This document shows positions 1 through 11,800 of a stretch of DNA of 64,000 bases, piece after piece. The notes below the pieces were generated by a model that worked only from the letters and a program-made list of their open reading frames with translations, was not told where the DNA came from and did no database searches. The stretch spans positions 4,159 to 68,158 of the forward strand of contig JAAAIG010000035.1 in assembly GCA_015852425.1 (NCBI GenBank), read 5' to 3'. The position numbers and the translations under genes are program-made. How positions within the stretch are numbered: position 1 is the first letter of the stretch; every line of letters starts with the position of its first letter. The DNA is from Gryganskiella cystojenkinii (Eukaryota > Mortierellomycota > Mortierellomycetes > Mortierellales > Mortierellaceae).

Positions 1-276
1 TCTTGTGTCCCCCTCCCCCTGGACAGGACAGGACAGACAGACAGGGGACAGGTCCGAAGAGAAACATTTCAACATATCCATCCACCGATGTGCTGCAGAC
101 AAAGTGACTTTTTTTCTCTGTTTCTATTTTCAGCGACCTCACATGCAACGTGGGGAGCACAGACGGATGTCCACTCTGCTACTCTTCCTTTCTTCTTCAT
201 TCGTTCTTCTCCTCCTTCTCAAACACAATTCATTCGCGACTCATCTCTTCACAAACAGAACAATGCACCCTCGTTC

Positions 277-2804
277 ATGATCCCCTCATTCGCACTCGTC
301 TTCGAAGCAGCCCTGCTGCTGGCATCCCAGGTCTTCTTTTTCGCCTTTGCCTGGGCGTTCCTCGTCCAGGGTCTCGTACGCGACTATGCCTCCAACAGCT
401 CAGACCAAGAATTCCTTCTCTCCGCGTTTCCTACAAATACCTATCGACGCAAACAGAGATGGTGGCAAGGCGGTGCACTCGTCCAGGTCGTCTTTGCCCT
501 CACCATGACCTGGAGCTGTCAACTCTTTGAACTCGTCATTCTCGAGATCCTCGGTCTCCTTGGTCAGGAGTAAGCAAATCTGGGCGAATTTGCTGGAAAG
601 TAATGATATCGACCTCTTTGAGGATCGGACGCTCTTAACTCTCGTTTTCTCCCTTCTTTTATTTGTAGATCTCGACGATATTTCTGGAAACTCACTCTCC
701 ATGCGATGTTATTCCTCGTCATCGCCGTCATTCCTTATTACCAGTGCATCCTTATTATGCGCAACGCAGGTATGTTACCTTTTGTGATCCACAGGTTTGA
801 TCGCTTTTTGTGTTCATTCACTCTAATAGTCGCTCCGCTTTTGCCTGATAGGATTCGCAACAAACCGAGCGTTGCCAATTGCTGCCGTTATCTGGGGTGC
901 TTATTTTTACTTGTTCCAAAAGGTCGGCACAGGGCTCCAAACCCAGATCGATTCGTCCTTCGGTACAGCCAATGACTCTTAGAGTGGAGCAATGAACACC
1001 ATTGTGCAGGTATATCCATACTAACCCCATTTTTTTTTTTTTTTTTTGGCCCTACGACTCTATTAGGAATGTTGTCTCTGGAATGGGGAATGTCCCGTGT
1101 TGGCGTCATCGGAGTTACGATCAGTGCGATTCTTTCTGGATTTGGAGCCGTGAACGGTCCCTACTCGAATCTCTTTTTCTTCCTTCGGTAACGACATAGA
1201 ACTTGTAGAAGAACAGGAAACCCATGCTACCACGGGTAGGCGTAATTGTCTGGGCTTTTAATAATTTGCTCCGCTGCTTTCTACTATAGTCAAATCTCGG
1301 ACACAGATATTCAACACGCAGAGAAAAAATATATGCAGACATTGGACGTAATTGCGACCAAGAAGAAGCGCATTCTCATGGAAGAAACAAGGCTCCGTTC
1401 TGTTGAGGTGAGTTTCTTTAAGGATAACTGGCAAGGAGATATGTTTTGCTGTTTTTTTTAGAACTTGCGTAAACTCACTCGTGCTCGCGGACAATTACTA
1501 GCAAGCAAACGCGTCCAAAGTCGGAGGGTTTGTGCGCAAGATCTTTGGCAACGGCTCAGGGAGACCGGATGAGAGTAAGAACAACGAAATAGTTTCGCGA
1601 GTTCATCTCGCCACAGACAAAAAGCCGACACCAACGTTTTCTCAATTGTATAGATCTGAACACACTCAAGCACGAGGTTGCGGCACTGGAAGGAATTTCC
1701 AGGCAACTGTTCCAAGACATTGACGATCTCTATGCGGAGAAGGTAAGCCCTAAAAACACCGATGATTTTGTCCCCAAGGGCTTTATATACATATATCTCG
1801 ATCTTGACCAACACACTTTGGTACCTTCAATAGTCAAGACTCCAATATGCTAAAACATGGCAAGGAAAGTACGGAAACATGATGGGGTATATCTTCTCAG
1901 TGTACTGCGTCTACAAGCTGGCCATGGTACGTGACTTCGTTTTCCGTTGCCACCTCCTCACATCGTAACCAATTTGAAAACTTACTGGACTTTTCCTTAT
2001 GGTACGATTTTTTTTAGGCATTGATCAATACTCTTTTCATCCGAAGTGGATCCACAGACCCCATCACAGCCATCATCAGCAGCTTTGTCGCGCAGACCAA
2101 CATGAAGATTGACGTTCGGTTTTGGTCCCAGCAACTCAGTTTCTTCTTTGTCGGACTGATGATCTTTTTATCGATCCGGGGTCTCTTGCAAGAGCTGTCC
2201 AAATTCTTTCGTGCATTCTCAAGGCGTGTCTCCTCCAGCAACATTATCTTGTTTTTGGCTCATTTGATGGGTCTCTACTTTTTGAGCTCTATCCTCATGC
2301 TCCGCCAAAGCTTGCCAGTCGAGTACAGGTATGTGATCATTTGTAAATGAGCATTGGTCCGTATCATGACCTCGAGGGTTAACGATTAAAGATGATCTGT
2401 TTGTTTCTAGATCGATCATTTCGGATTCATTAGGCGCCCTGGAATTTGATTTCTACCACCGATGGTAAGTTCTTCAATGGTGTTTGTCGATCTTTTTTGA
2501 TTTTCTTCAAGATTTCCTTGTCGACTCACACTTCGTATATTATATACGATTTTCGTCCTTGAAAAGGTTCGATGTTATATTCCTGATTAGCGGAATTGTG
2601 AGCATGATCTTCCTGTACTTTGTCCATACTGCTAGCGGAAGTAGCAATGTCCTCGCTAAAGATCCAGCGTACGAATTCATGGTCGAGCATGATCATGCGG
2701 TGTCTGATCTGCCTCTGCAGACAACAGACTATCAAAGTGGTGTTTCCTCTGATTCTCGGTACGGACTGTCATCAGGGACGCAATGGCGATCTCGAGGATC
2801 ATAG
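277..2804 (+). CDS. Golgi pH regulator (GPHR/GPR89 family)
   Basis: Multi-pass membrane protein of the GPHR/GPR89 (plant GTG) family, known as a voltage-dependent anion channel that keeps Golgi lumen pH. I read about 11 exons: 277-568, 669-769, 852-962, 1067-1188, 1290-1410, 1501-1573, 1655-1742, 1834-1926, 2019-2328, 2412-2464 and 2567-2804. Family hallmarks appear in order: SRVGVIGVT with LSGFGAVN (exon 4), the ISDTDI then KKKR stretch (exon 5), a central segment ending in DLYAEK, then KFWSQ-like VRFWSQQLSFFFVG, SIRGLL, and C-terminal FDFYHRWFDVIFL. The ATG at 277 is followed directly by the first hydrophobic segment. An in-frame TAG at 980 is intronic if the donor at 963 is used, which also restores the family's normal spacing. 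The tail is slightly longer than in animal proteins. The family assignment is secure. Confidence 0.9.
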
Positions 2805-2815
2805 CTCACGCCCGC

Positions 2816-2821
2816 AATAAA
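2816..2821 (+). terminator. Poly(A) signal of the GPHR gene
   Basis: AATAAA lies 12 bases after the GPHR stop codon, on the coding strand. It is close to the stop, so a later cleavage site could also be used. Confidence 0.4.
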
Positions 2822-2979
2822 AGAAAAGTAGGAAGAAAACAAAAAGTCCATAGTTGAAAAGTTCTCTAAATGTATTTGATGGGGTGGGGGGTGGTTGGGT
2901 GTATCATCCTATTATGAACGCGGTGTTTGCTGTGGTGTTGATTTTTCATCTTCCTGTTGTTAGTCTGCGCGCCATAAAC

Positions 2980-3762
2980 TTAGTTGTGGTCGTTGTACTT
3001 GTAGTTCCACTGATCCTTAGGAGCAGGGGTCTCCAGTGGCTCCCAACTAATTCCAGCAGATTGATAGATAGAGTGTGTAGGAGAGAAGTGTGAGTGGACG
3101 GAGTCATCCAAGTCAACGAAAATCCTTTGATCAAGCGACAAATAATAAAAATAACTTACGGCTTCCACTCGAGCATCTTTCCTGCAAGCTTGAGCTCCTC
3201 CACAGCCTGAACGACAACCTCCTCGATTTGTCCAGCATCAATGGTCTTCTCGATCTTCTCGATATCCTCAGTCGACTGGACAACGTTCAAACGGTGAGTC
3301 GTCAAGGCTGAGGTAGCCTGGCGGTAGACGGCATGAGAGGGGATCTGTTCGAGGGTCTTGAGGGTATCGTTGTAGAGGCTGATGAGCTGAGGACGGGGGT
3401 TGGGGTGGACGGGAAGACCGTAGATGCCGGTGGTCTATATGTGACAACGAACGCGATGTCAACAGGCGAGAGAAAACGTGTCAGGGAGGGTAAGAGTTAG
3501 ATGGATGAAGGGTGAATTTTAGACGCTGGTCTGAATCCGATGAATGGTGTTTGAGCATTCAATCCATCCTGGTGACATTCTGTTTAGATCGCGCTCTCGG
3601 AAGGAATCTCCGAGCTCGTAGATTTGGTCGTAGTCCTGGGTGATGGGATCAGATCGGATCAAAAAGAGATCGTGTGAATCCAAGTCTCTCTGCATTATGC
3701 AGGCGGCTGTCTTCATGTACCTTCTTGGTCACAGCGTTGAGGAGACGTCTGGTGGCGAACAT
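2980..3762 (-). CDS. NDUFA5: NADH dehydrogenase (complex I) subunit NDUFA5 / B13
   Basis: Accessory matrix-arm subunit of mitochondrial complex I. Three exons are visible on the minus strand. The first begins MFATRRLLNAVTKK, a basic, hydroxylated mitochondrial-type leader. The large middle exon, read down from about 3433, starts TTGIYGLPVHPNPRP and carries the family pattern of a LYNDTLKTLEQIP helix, a YRQ motif, and QIEEVVVQAVEELKLAGKMLEW. The last exon reads WEPLETPAPKDQW, matching the conserved C-terminal W-E-P-L...DQW of NDUFA5. The junction codon (P) is completed across the last intron in correct phase. The first intron is about 290 bases, longer than most here. The ATG at 3762 is divergent from TOM70. 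Confidence 0.9.
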
Positions 3763-4180
3763 GATGTGTAAAAAGAGGAAGAGTGGAGGGTGTAAAGATG
3801 AAATCCTGTTCAATGCAGCTATAATAGACCCCACCCTCTCTTCCCACTCTGTTCAACGTCGGAGCTGAAAGCCTTGAATCCAAAAAATTCAACGTACCAG
3901 AAGATTTTCTCCGTGTAATTGCTGCGCTCGATCCCAACTTTCAATCTTGGCCCCTCTCCTCCCCTTTCGAGCGGGTCAAAGAGACCTTGAAATCTCCCGC
4001 CTTCAGGCCGTGTCTTCCAAGCACGTCGTTTTTGACTGCCATTCCTTCTCGACTGATTTCCCTTTTTCGTCCAAGGCACACGAATCAATCGATTCGAATC
4101 TCTCGGCTCCCGCTCTTTTTTGTGATCAGCTCTTTTCTTTCATTCTCCTTCACCCTCCCTCCCCTTTCCATTCCTTCAAA
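3763..4180. promoter_or_regulatory. Divergent promoter region, NDUFA5 / TOM70
   Basis: About 420 bases separate the divergent starts of two mitochondrial genes. The right half is C/T-rich on the plus strand, as is common just upstream of start codons here. No ORF in it has family resemblance. Shared control of NDUFA5 and TOM70 is plausible from position only. Confidence 0.4.
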
Positions 4181-6924
4181 ATGTCCGCTGCACCGGTCAT
4201 TCCCGCATCCGCGACCGCCCCTGTCCCCGTCACACCCTCCGGTGGACAGGGCGCCGTTCAAAAGTTCATTCAGGACAAGGACTGGAAATTCTTTGCTGCC
4301 ATCGCCTCGGTCAGTTTGATCGCAGGTGCTGGTTTCTATTATCTCACAAGGGATTCCTCCGACCTTGACGAGCCCAAGACCAGCAAGCCCAAGAACAAGA
4401 AGAAGAAGAACAAGAAAAAGTCGTCTGCCAACAAAGACGCTGCCAACAAGGACACCACTGCTCCTTCTTCCCCAGAGTCAAAGACTGGTAAAAAAGAAAC
4501 ACTGGCACACTCACACACATACACACACACACTTACACACACTATGACAAAACACCACAGCCTCGCGTCGCTATGGATCTTATACGCCTGGACGAACAAA
4601 GAATGCGAAGTGGCCAACTGGAATGAACCACTGCAAGGGTAGAAGGCGTACAAGGACTGGACAAAAGAAACGACCACCTCCGTACCGGCGCATAATGTAA
4701 CACATGCCAATCTGACACTATCTCGTTGACATACTCACCCTTGATAGCCGCTACCGCTTCTTCAGAACCCAAGACCGCGACCAAGGCCTCGGATGAAGAT
4801 GTCGAGACGATGAGTCCCGAGACCATCGCTGGACTGACTCAAAAGGTATTGTCTTGTTACCACCCGCGCATAATTCCTCTTTGAACAACAACAGCAACAG
4901 CGGATCTACGATAGAGCATTGAAGAAAGACTGGCATCCAGGAACTAAAAGATCTGGCGATCTACCGTCATCCAGCGTTTTACCTGAATTGGCTGAAAGTT
5001 GTTATCGTGCAGTTCACTTTGCGGTGTTTTTGATCAAAATTATTAACTCGACTTCTTGGGTTTCCAACCGTTCTTGTCGACCATTGTAGGAGCGATCCGA
5101 CCACGCTCACACGTTGAAGACACGCGGTAACAGTCAATACTCTGCCAAGAAGTGGGAGGAGGCCATCCGTCTCTACTCCCAGGCTATCGCCTTCACGCCC
5201 GACCCAGTCTTCTACAGCAACCGTGCCGCTTGCTACTCGATCGTTGGAAAGTTTGACAACGTCATCGAGGATACCACCTTGGCCCTGAAGATGAACCCCG
5301 TCTACGTCAAGGTAAAGCACGAAAAACAATAATCTTGCAGGAGGATGTGCCCTACTCATTGAACATGACAACAGGGTTTTCTTATCTAACAATCTAAACA
5401 CAAATCTCTTTCCTTTTGGTAGGCCCTCGGCAGACGTGCACACGCACTCGAGAGTACTGGAAAGCATCAGGAGGCTATGCACGATTTCACCGCGCTTTGC
5501 ATCCTGGACGGCTTCAAGAATGAACAGTTTGCTCAGTCCATGGAGCGCAACTTGAAGAAGGTTGCCGATGTGAAGGCCAAGGAGATCTTGAAGACCCGCG
5601 AGGAGCGTCTTCCCTCGACCACCTTTATGTCAGCTTACTTGGATTCGTTCAGAAAGACTGCCGTGCCTGAGACCAAACCCGAGGATGAGGAGACTGGTGA
5701 TGCTCAGTTCCAACTTGCAGAGTACTACCTCGCCAACCGCAAGTACCAACAGGCTGTGGACTGCTACAATAAGGCGATCGAGTTGGACACGACCCATATG
5801 GCCAAAGCCCTCAACATGCGCGGTACTTTTACTTTCTTGATGGGTGATGGCAAGAAGGCCCTCGCTGATTTTGATAAGGCTATCGAGTTGGACCCCAGCT
5901 ATGTCCAGACTTACATCAAGCGTGGAAGCATCTTCATGGAGCAAGGTAAAGCGACTCTTTTTTTTTTTTTTTTTTTTTTGGCCGGAATGCAATCTGACAA
6001 CGCTTTTACTTACCGAACACCTTTACCTTTTCTATTTTAGGTGACGCCGCCAACACTTTCCAGGAGTTCGAGACTGCTATCTCTATCGATGCTACTGATC
6101 CCAACATCTACTACCACCGGTAATATTTCGACGACAGAGGCGATTTCTTATTGAAGAGAGCTATTGACTCCACCTACGACGCAAAGTACTGACTCTACTC
6201 TTTCCGTTTGACCCTCATTTCTATAGTGGCCAGGTCTACTTCATCACCGGTGACTATGAGAGTGCTGCCAAGGACTACATCAAGTCGATTGAGCTCGAGC
6301 CCTCGTTCGTATTCTCGCACATTCAGTACGGTGTTGCCCAGTACAAGCTCGGAAACATCTCGGAGGCCATGGCCATCTTCAAGAAGGCCTTGAAGGACTT
6401 CCCCGAGTCTGGAGATGTCAACAACTACTACGGAGAACTTTTGTTGGATCAGCAACAGTTTGAACAGGCCATGGAGCGGTTCGATAATGCGATCAAGCTC
6501 AAGCCCTCGAACCCTCTTCCCTATATCAACAAGGCCCTCTTAGTCTTCCAGTGGAGACAGGACCCAGCAACGGCCGAGCGACTCTGCTTGCAGTCCCTTG
6601 ATGGTATTTTACCTTTCGTTAAGCGTCAAACGTGCTATTGACAAATTCTTCCAGAACTTGACGTCTTACCCTTTTTTGTTCCTTGTATTTCTGCCTCCTC
6701 TTTCTTTAGCCGATCCTGAGTGCGACGTCGCTATTGCTACCCTCGGACAATTGTTCTTACAGCAGGGCAAGATTGAGAAGGCGATCGAGTACTTTGATAT
6801 GTCGATTGAGATGGCCAGGACAGAGGCCGAGTTGACCAGCGCCTTGGGTTTCCGCGAGGCTGCCAACTCCCAGTTGGTCTTTGCAAGGGATTACCCTGAG
6901 CAGTCCAAGGCTCTCAAGCGTTAA
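4181..6924 (+). CDS. TOM70: Mitochondrial import receptor subunit TOM70
   Basis: Outer-membrane receptor that docks Hsp70/Hsp90-bound precursors, chiefly carrier proteins, and passes them to the TOM pore. The start at 4181 gives a short N-terminus, one membrane anchor (KFFAAIASVSLIAGAGFYYL, about residues 33-52), then a Lys/Ser-rich linker. TPR repeats follow: a clamp-type set beginning RGNSQYSAKKWEEAIRLYSQAI, then the core repeats containing FQLAEYYLANRKYQQAVDCY, FDKAIELDPSYVQTYIKRGS, GQVYFITGDYESAAKDYI and LGQLFLQQGKIEKAIEYF. The end, after ARDYPEQSKALKR, is typical of the family. Introns include a CA-repeat intron (about 4488-4745) and one with a 21-base T run (5958-5978). Length is about 600 residues, normal for TOM70. 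The ADP/ATP carrier at 45.9 kb is a classic client, but the two genes are not adjacent. Confidence 0.92.
4502..4545. repeat. CA-rich microsatellite in a TOM70 intron
   Basis: Imperfect CA dinucleotide run with occasional T interruptions, within an intron of TOM70. Confidence 0.75.
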
Positions 6925-7248
6925 AAAGCTTGCTCCCTAAAAGACTCATCCATCGCCTCTCCCGCCCTCCTCCTCCTTATTCTTCGTGTCTGTAATATCA
7001 CTTTTTTTACTTGACCATCCAGAATGTTATTTTTTACTGTTGATGCCCTCTACAAGGACAAGAGCGTTGTTCCGGACAAAACGAGTTTTCTTTTAGCGGA
7101 ACCAGGCACAATTCATCATACTTTGCACTCTTTGCCCTCGCTTTTCCACTCTTCACTTTCGCCAACAAAACATAGAGAAAAAAAAATTAAAATTTCCAGA
7201 ATATTTTTCCATTCTTTTCTTCCTCTTCCAAACACACAATTAAAACGA
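6925..7248. other. Intergenic, TOM70 to Snapin-like gene
   Basis: TOM70 3' region followed by a C/T-rich leader and an A-rich stretch just before the next ATG. No gene seen. Confidence 0.5.
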
Positions 7249-8497
7249 ATGGCAGGACAACCAGGAACAGGCATGGACGTGACAGCAACAGACTGGGCGA
7301 TGGAACAACAGTTCAGTCAAGCGCTACTCGAGAAACTTGAACCTCTCATTCTTAATGTCGACCGTCAACTTCGTGACCTCGGGTACGATAAACGCCACCA
7401 AGCTTGTTGTGTGATGAAGTGCATGCTTGGCATGCACTCGATGCAGACGCCCATGTACCATTGGCACCCTCTTGAGAGTTGTTGCTAACCATAGACTCGA
7501 CGCACTATAGGCAAGGACAAACGATACTACAGGAACAAATGTCGCAGTTATCTTTAGAACTCGGCGCATCTCAATCAGAACTTGACAGAGTTCACGATAC
7601 TGTAAGAATATCGCTTTTGTTTTGGCTATCAAAGGGCCTTATATTGCAGCAACGGCAACGGCAGCAAAAACAGTTGAAGATGTCACCTAATCGAAATGTT
7701 GACTCATCATACTGTTGAGAACATAGTTCGCGAGACTCCCTCATTACATCGCCAAGGTCGCAGCGATGAAGAACACGATCGCGTCTGTCACGGTCCAGTC
7801 TAAAAAGTTGAAGAAGCGATCTGATCTCGTCGTCCTTGGACGAGAGAAACAACTGGCAAAGGCACAGGCGAGTCGAGCAAAGGAACAGGCGTATGATCAA
7901 ACCATTGCGGCAGTTAAGGGACCTGCAGGACCTTCGACACCCACTGCTTCAGCAACATCACCGCGACCGCTTTCGCCAGGATCCGCATCACCTCTCGCCA
8001 AGTCGTCGGTTTCAACAGCTACTTCTGGTGGTACCATCTTTATGTCCCCGAATACGTCGTCTTCTTCTTTACTTGCGCCTGTCCGGACGCCGATCATGGC
8101 GGAATCGATCTCAACGACTCCGTCAAGGACGCTGCCTTTCCCATTACCAGCGAAACCAGCGTTTCCGATCGTATCAACGACGAGACCACCCTCGAGTGCA
8201 TCACCTTCTCCGCCCCCTTCTACTACGGCTTCGATTATCATGGACACGGCGAGTCCACCCCAGGATCCGGTGGATCGTTTCCCTCAGGTTTCGTCGTCTG
8301 CTGGCGGAGGTACAGACCAGGATGATGATGAGTTGGCTGCGGCTATATCGCCGTTAGCCGTTGAAGTAGTCCGTCTGCGCCGTAAAAAGAAAACCGGGTC
8401 AAAGTCTAGTCTTAACAGTACCACGAGTACAAGCACTACAGACACCAAAAAGACAAGTGCGAAAGTGGCGGCAGCGACCAAGAACAAGGACGGATAG
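7249..8497 (+). CDS. Snapin/Pallidin-like coiled-coil protein (putative BLOC-1/BORC subunit)
   Basis: Three exons are supported. Exon 1 (about 7249-7382) encodes an amphipathic helix (QFSQALLEKLEPLILNVDRQ). Exon 2 (about 7511-7602) adds QGQTILQEQMSQLSLELGAS. Exon 3 (from about 7726) reads FARLPHYIAKVAAMKNTI, then a KKLKKRSDLVVLGREKQLAKA helix. The LPxYIxKxxxxKxxIxxVxxxxxxLxxR pattern and overall helix order match the Snapin/Pallidin/Snn1 family, small coiled-coil subunits of BLOC-1 and BORC that act on endosome and lysosome positioning. The two junctions are in phase (DLG-QGQ and HDT-FAR). A tail of roughly 190 residues rich in Ser, Thr, Pro and Ala, ending Lys-rich, is absent from animal Snapin (about 136 residues). 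It could be another helical member of these complexes. Confidence 0.55.
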
Positions 8498-8866
8498 TCA
8501 CGTGCCATCTCAGCCACCCGTGTGATCAAAGGAGCGAGCAAAAATGTGCTCACAGGTTTTTGTCTCTCTTTTTTGCATTCCTTTCCTCACAAAAACATCC
8601 ATCCCCTTCTTCTTCCCCTCTCATTTTCGTCTCCTCCCATCATCCCTTCTCTTTGTTGCTTGTAATCATAAAAATCAATCTACACATCTAGATAGTCTTT
8701 TTGTGTTTGTGCGTTTTCTCTTGGATTTTTTATCTCTTCCTGTTTGCCTTTTTTTCCCGGTGGACCTTCACAGACAATTTGTCGTTTCTAGACCAAAAAA
8801 AACCAAAAAAAAAAAGTCTTTTTTGATCTTTTTTTCTTTGTGTGTGGCAGTCAATCGTCCAATCGA
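8498..8866. other. Intergenic, upstream of the homeodomain-PNUTS gene
   Basis: T- and C/T-rich leader-like DNA with an A-rich patch near 8793-8816. No coding sequence recognised. Confidence 0.5.
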
Positions 8867-11800
8867 ATGATGGTCCACACTCCCACCGACAGCCTCATGT
8901 CTGAGAGCACTACCCCCATCACTCCTGCTGAAGTTGTCTCTTCTCCCGGACTAGACAAGTCAGGTGCAGCTATGAAACAGGAGAATGACCACCACACCGT
9001 TGTTGATATAAACATGACCTCCAAAGAGGAGGAAGAAGAACATGAAGGAAGGGGTGATGTCGAGATGACATCAGATCAATTGCCCATGAGCACAGATATG
9101 TTTATCGAATCCCTCACCGGCATGACCTCTCCACCTCCTCAGCAACAACAACAGCATATTCCCTTGAGTCCAGACAACGACGATAACAGCATCAAAATCA
9201 ACAACAACAGCAATAACAGGAATGATACCAACCTCTTGTCGCCATCAGTATCGGGTCAGAAGCGTCTCCTTGCGAGTGCAGTCGTCATCCCTGTCAAGAA
9301 ATACAAGCCTTCGTCTGAGCGTTCTCCCTCTCGGTCGTCATCACCGTCTCCTTTACCCTCGCCAACACCGTCGTCTGTGGACGATGAAGTCCCTCAACTC
9401 GGTTCTACTGGAACAGAAATCCGGAGCACACACATGAATAGAGGTGAAGACAAGAAACATTTCATAGAATTCAAAAGACCAAAAATCATACCAGTAATTG
9501 TGCGTTGTGTCCGTGTGGATTCCAGAACTTTTTTTTTAAACAAAAAAAACTCGCAAAACGAAAAGAACAGAGGGAGAGTGAACGAGGGGTTCAAATGCAG
9601 GAGAAATCCTTGCAGTGCCTTCTTTTTTCCTATTATCTGTGCACCCTGAAGAGAAAGAGACAGAGTGGGGAGGGGGAGGGGGCGAAGTAGGAGACTTGGC
9701 TCCGGCTGTTGGTTGGTATGTGGTGAATTTTTTCCTCTCTCATTAAGTCGAATCTCTTAACTCACGTACCTTTTTTTCTTTTTTTCCCTGTTATCTTTAC
9801 GGTCCGTTCTCCGTGCATCCTGTTCCATTTTGAATCTATTAGTGGAGGGCCAAAAAAACCGCTTCGTGTTCTCTGACAAACACAACCAGATTTTAGAGAC
9901 CGCATTCCACATCAGTAACAGCGCCGTAAACGTGAAAGTCGAACTGGCTCAACGTATCGGATGCACTGAGCTCCAGGTAGGGTGGACATTTTTTTTTTTT
10001 TTTTTTTGATCTTGGATGTTTATTTGAAGTCTTACGAGGAGACTAAAATCTAAGGCGCATATTGTTGATTTATTATAGGTCGCAAACTGGTTCTCTCGTC
10101 GTCGCCAAAGAGAAAAAGACAACGCGACCACACCAGGCTCTGTGTCGAAAAAGTTGGAGTCGCTCGAGCAGACTCCGATTCGCACCCCAAATGGTCTAGG
10201 AACTAACATCCCAAGTGAGTGTCTGAATGCCATTAGATGGTACTGGGGTATGTTATTTCCTTTCTGTCTTTTATGTTCAGACTTTAACTCTTTTTTTCTT
10301 TTCGTGATGCTATCCTCTTAGAGCGAATTACTCCCCCGAAGTCAAGGTTGGTTTTCATTCCCATAGTGTACTCTGGGATCTTTGGTTTCACTGCATACGT
10401 TATATTGACAACTACATCTTTTCTTGTTTCTGTAGCCCTCGAGAGGATTCACCGCAGCTGGGAAGCAGAATTGTTACGAGCAACACAAAGACGGCCAAGC
10501 AGGAGGTCGATGCTATTCCAGGATCTGTGAGTACCCTACATGACATCTTTAATGCTGTTTTTTGACCTTCTCCCTCGATATCTGAGATATTAACCCCACG
10601 TTCTCTTTCGTTTCCCTTCCCTAAATTCTTTTCGGATATCCAATAGTTGAAAAGTTCCGAAATCCAGAGGAAAATATTACAACTTGTTCAAGGAGGCGCC
10701 ATTGCAGGACTGGACAAAGTCAAGGCTTTTATTACTCTCATGAATTCTGCCCGTGATAACGAAGGTCGAAGATCGTGTCTAAATGCTTTGTTGATGACGG
10801 TTCGGGGTCGTACCCCTAAGGCTGCCGAGATTGTCAAGAGGTTAGTGTTACAGTACAAGTACCAAATTTTGAAGAATTTCAACTTTTTGTCTTGTTTTTG
10901 GATCGAGTTTCTAATCAACGACAAAAAAAAAAAATAGGTTTGTGAAAGAAAGTGGCGGACTGGCGCTTCGTAAGTGGATCGAAGCGGGACGAGACGATTA
11001 CAAGCTCCCAGGAACCAAGAATATGCTCTTGACCACGATAGAAATGGCCAAGAGCCTTCCTTTTGATTTGGAGTCGCTCAAGGAGTGCAAATTGGGTGTC
11101 GCTGTGAGGCAGTTGGCCAAGGACGAGGAAGCTGATCAAGGTAAGAAGAAACGACTGTACCGGGCTTAAAAAATACGTCTGACTATCTATGATAACAATT
11201 CCTATGGTTTGTTTTGACCATGGATGAAAAATTCAAATGCATTATTTGCTGGATTGGTGGGGGGAAAGTTTTTTTTTTTGTAAAAGTAATAAATTGTATC
11301 TAATGGTGTGTCGATGTCATTTTTGTTGCGGTTCCTTATTCACAAAAAAAAAAGAAATCAGGGATAGCGCACACGCGCTCGAAATGCAGTGGCGTCAGTT
11401 GGTGTCCAGTTCGTTTGAGACCCCTAAGTCGACCGAGATCGCCGTACGCGACAAAACCACCAAGCGTACGGTGGATAGCATGCGTGACGCACCGTTTGAG
11501 GTAAAGAGGCCTACATAATTATGTGAACTATCTGTTCGTTTTGATCAACGCAGTTTTGATTTGGGACATACCTTAACCAACGCCATATTTCGCGCCTCGT
11601 CTTACAATTTACTCGCTCTTCTAGGCCCTTGATACTCCCTTACCAAAGTTTGTCAAAGGAAAATCGATTGCCACAGTGGAGGCTACAAAGAAGCCTCAGA
11701 TTCGGGAGAATGCTTCTTTTTTCAAGGATCTCGGAAGTGTGCCATTGCGGACCAACACTAGCCCGGCCAATTTGAATTCATCGTCAACTCTGCCCGTTTC

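Noticed and set aside
923..1066. In-frame TAG at 980 suggesting a broken GPHR gene, or a 20-base intron at 963-982.
   Set aside because: A normal 104-base intron from the GT at 963 to the AG at 1066 removes the stop, keeps phase, and gives the family's usual spacing between the KVG and SRVGVIG motifs.
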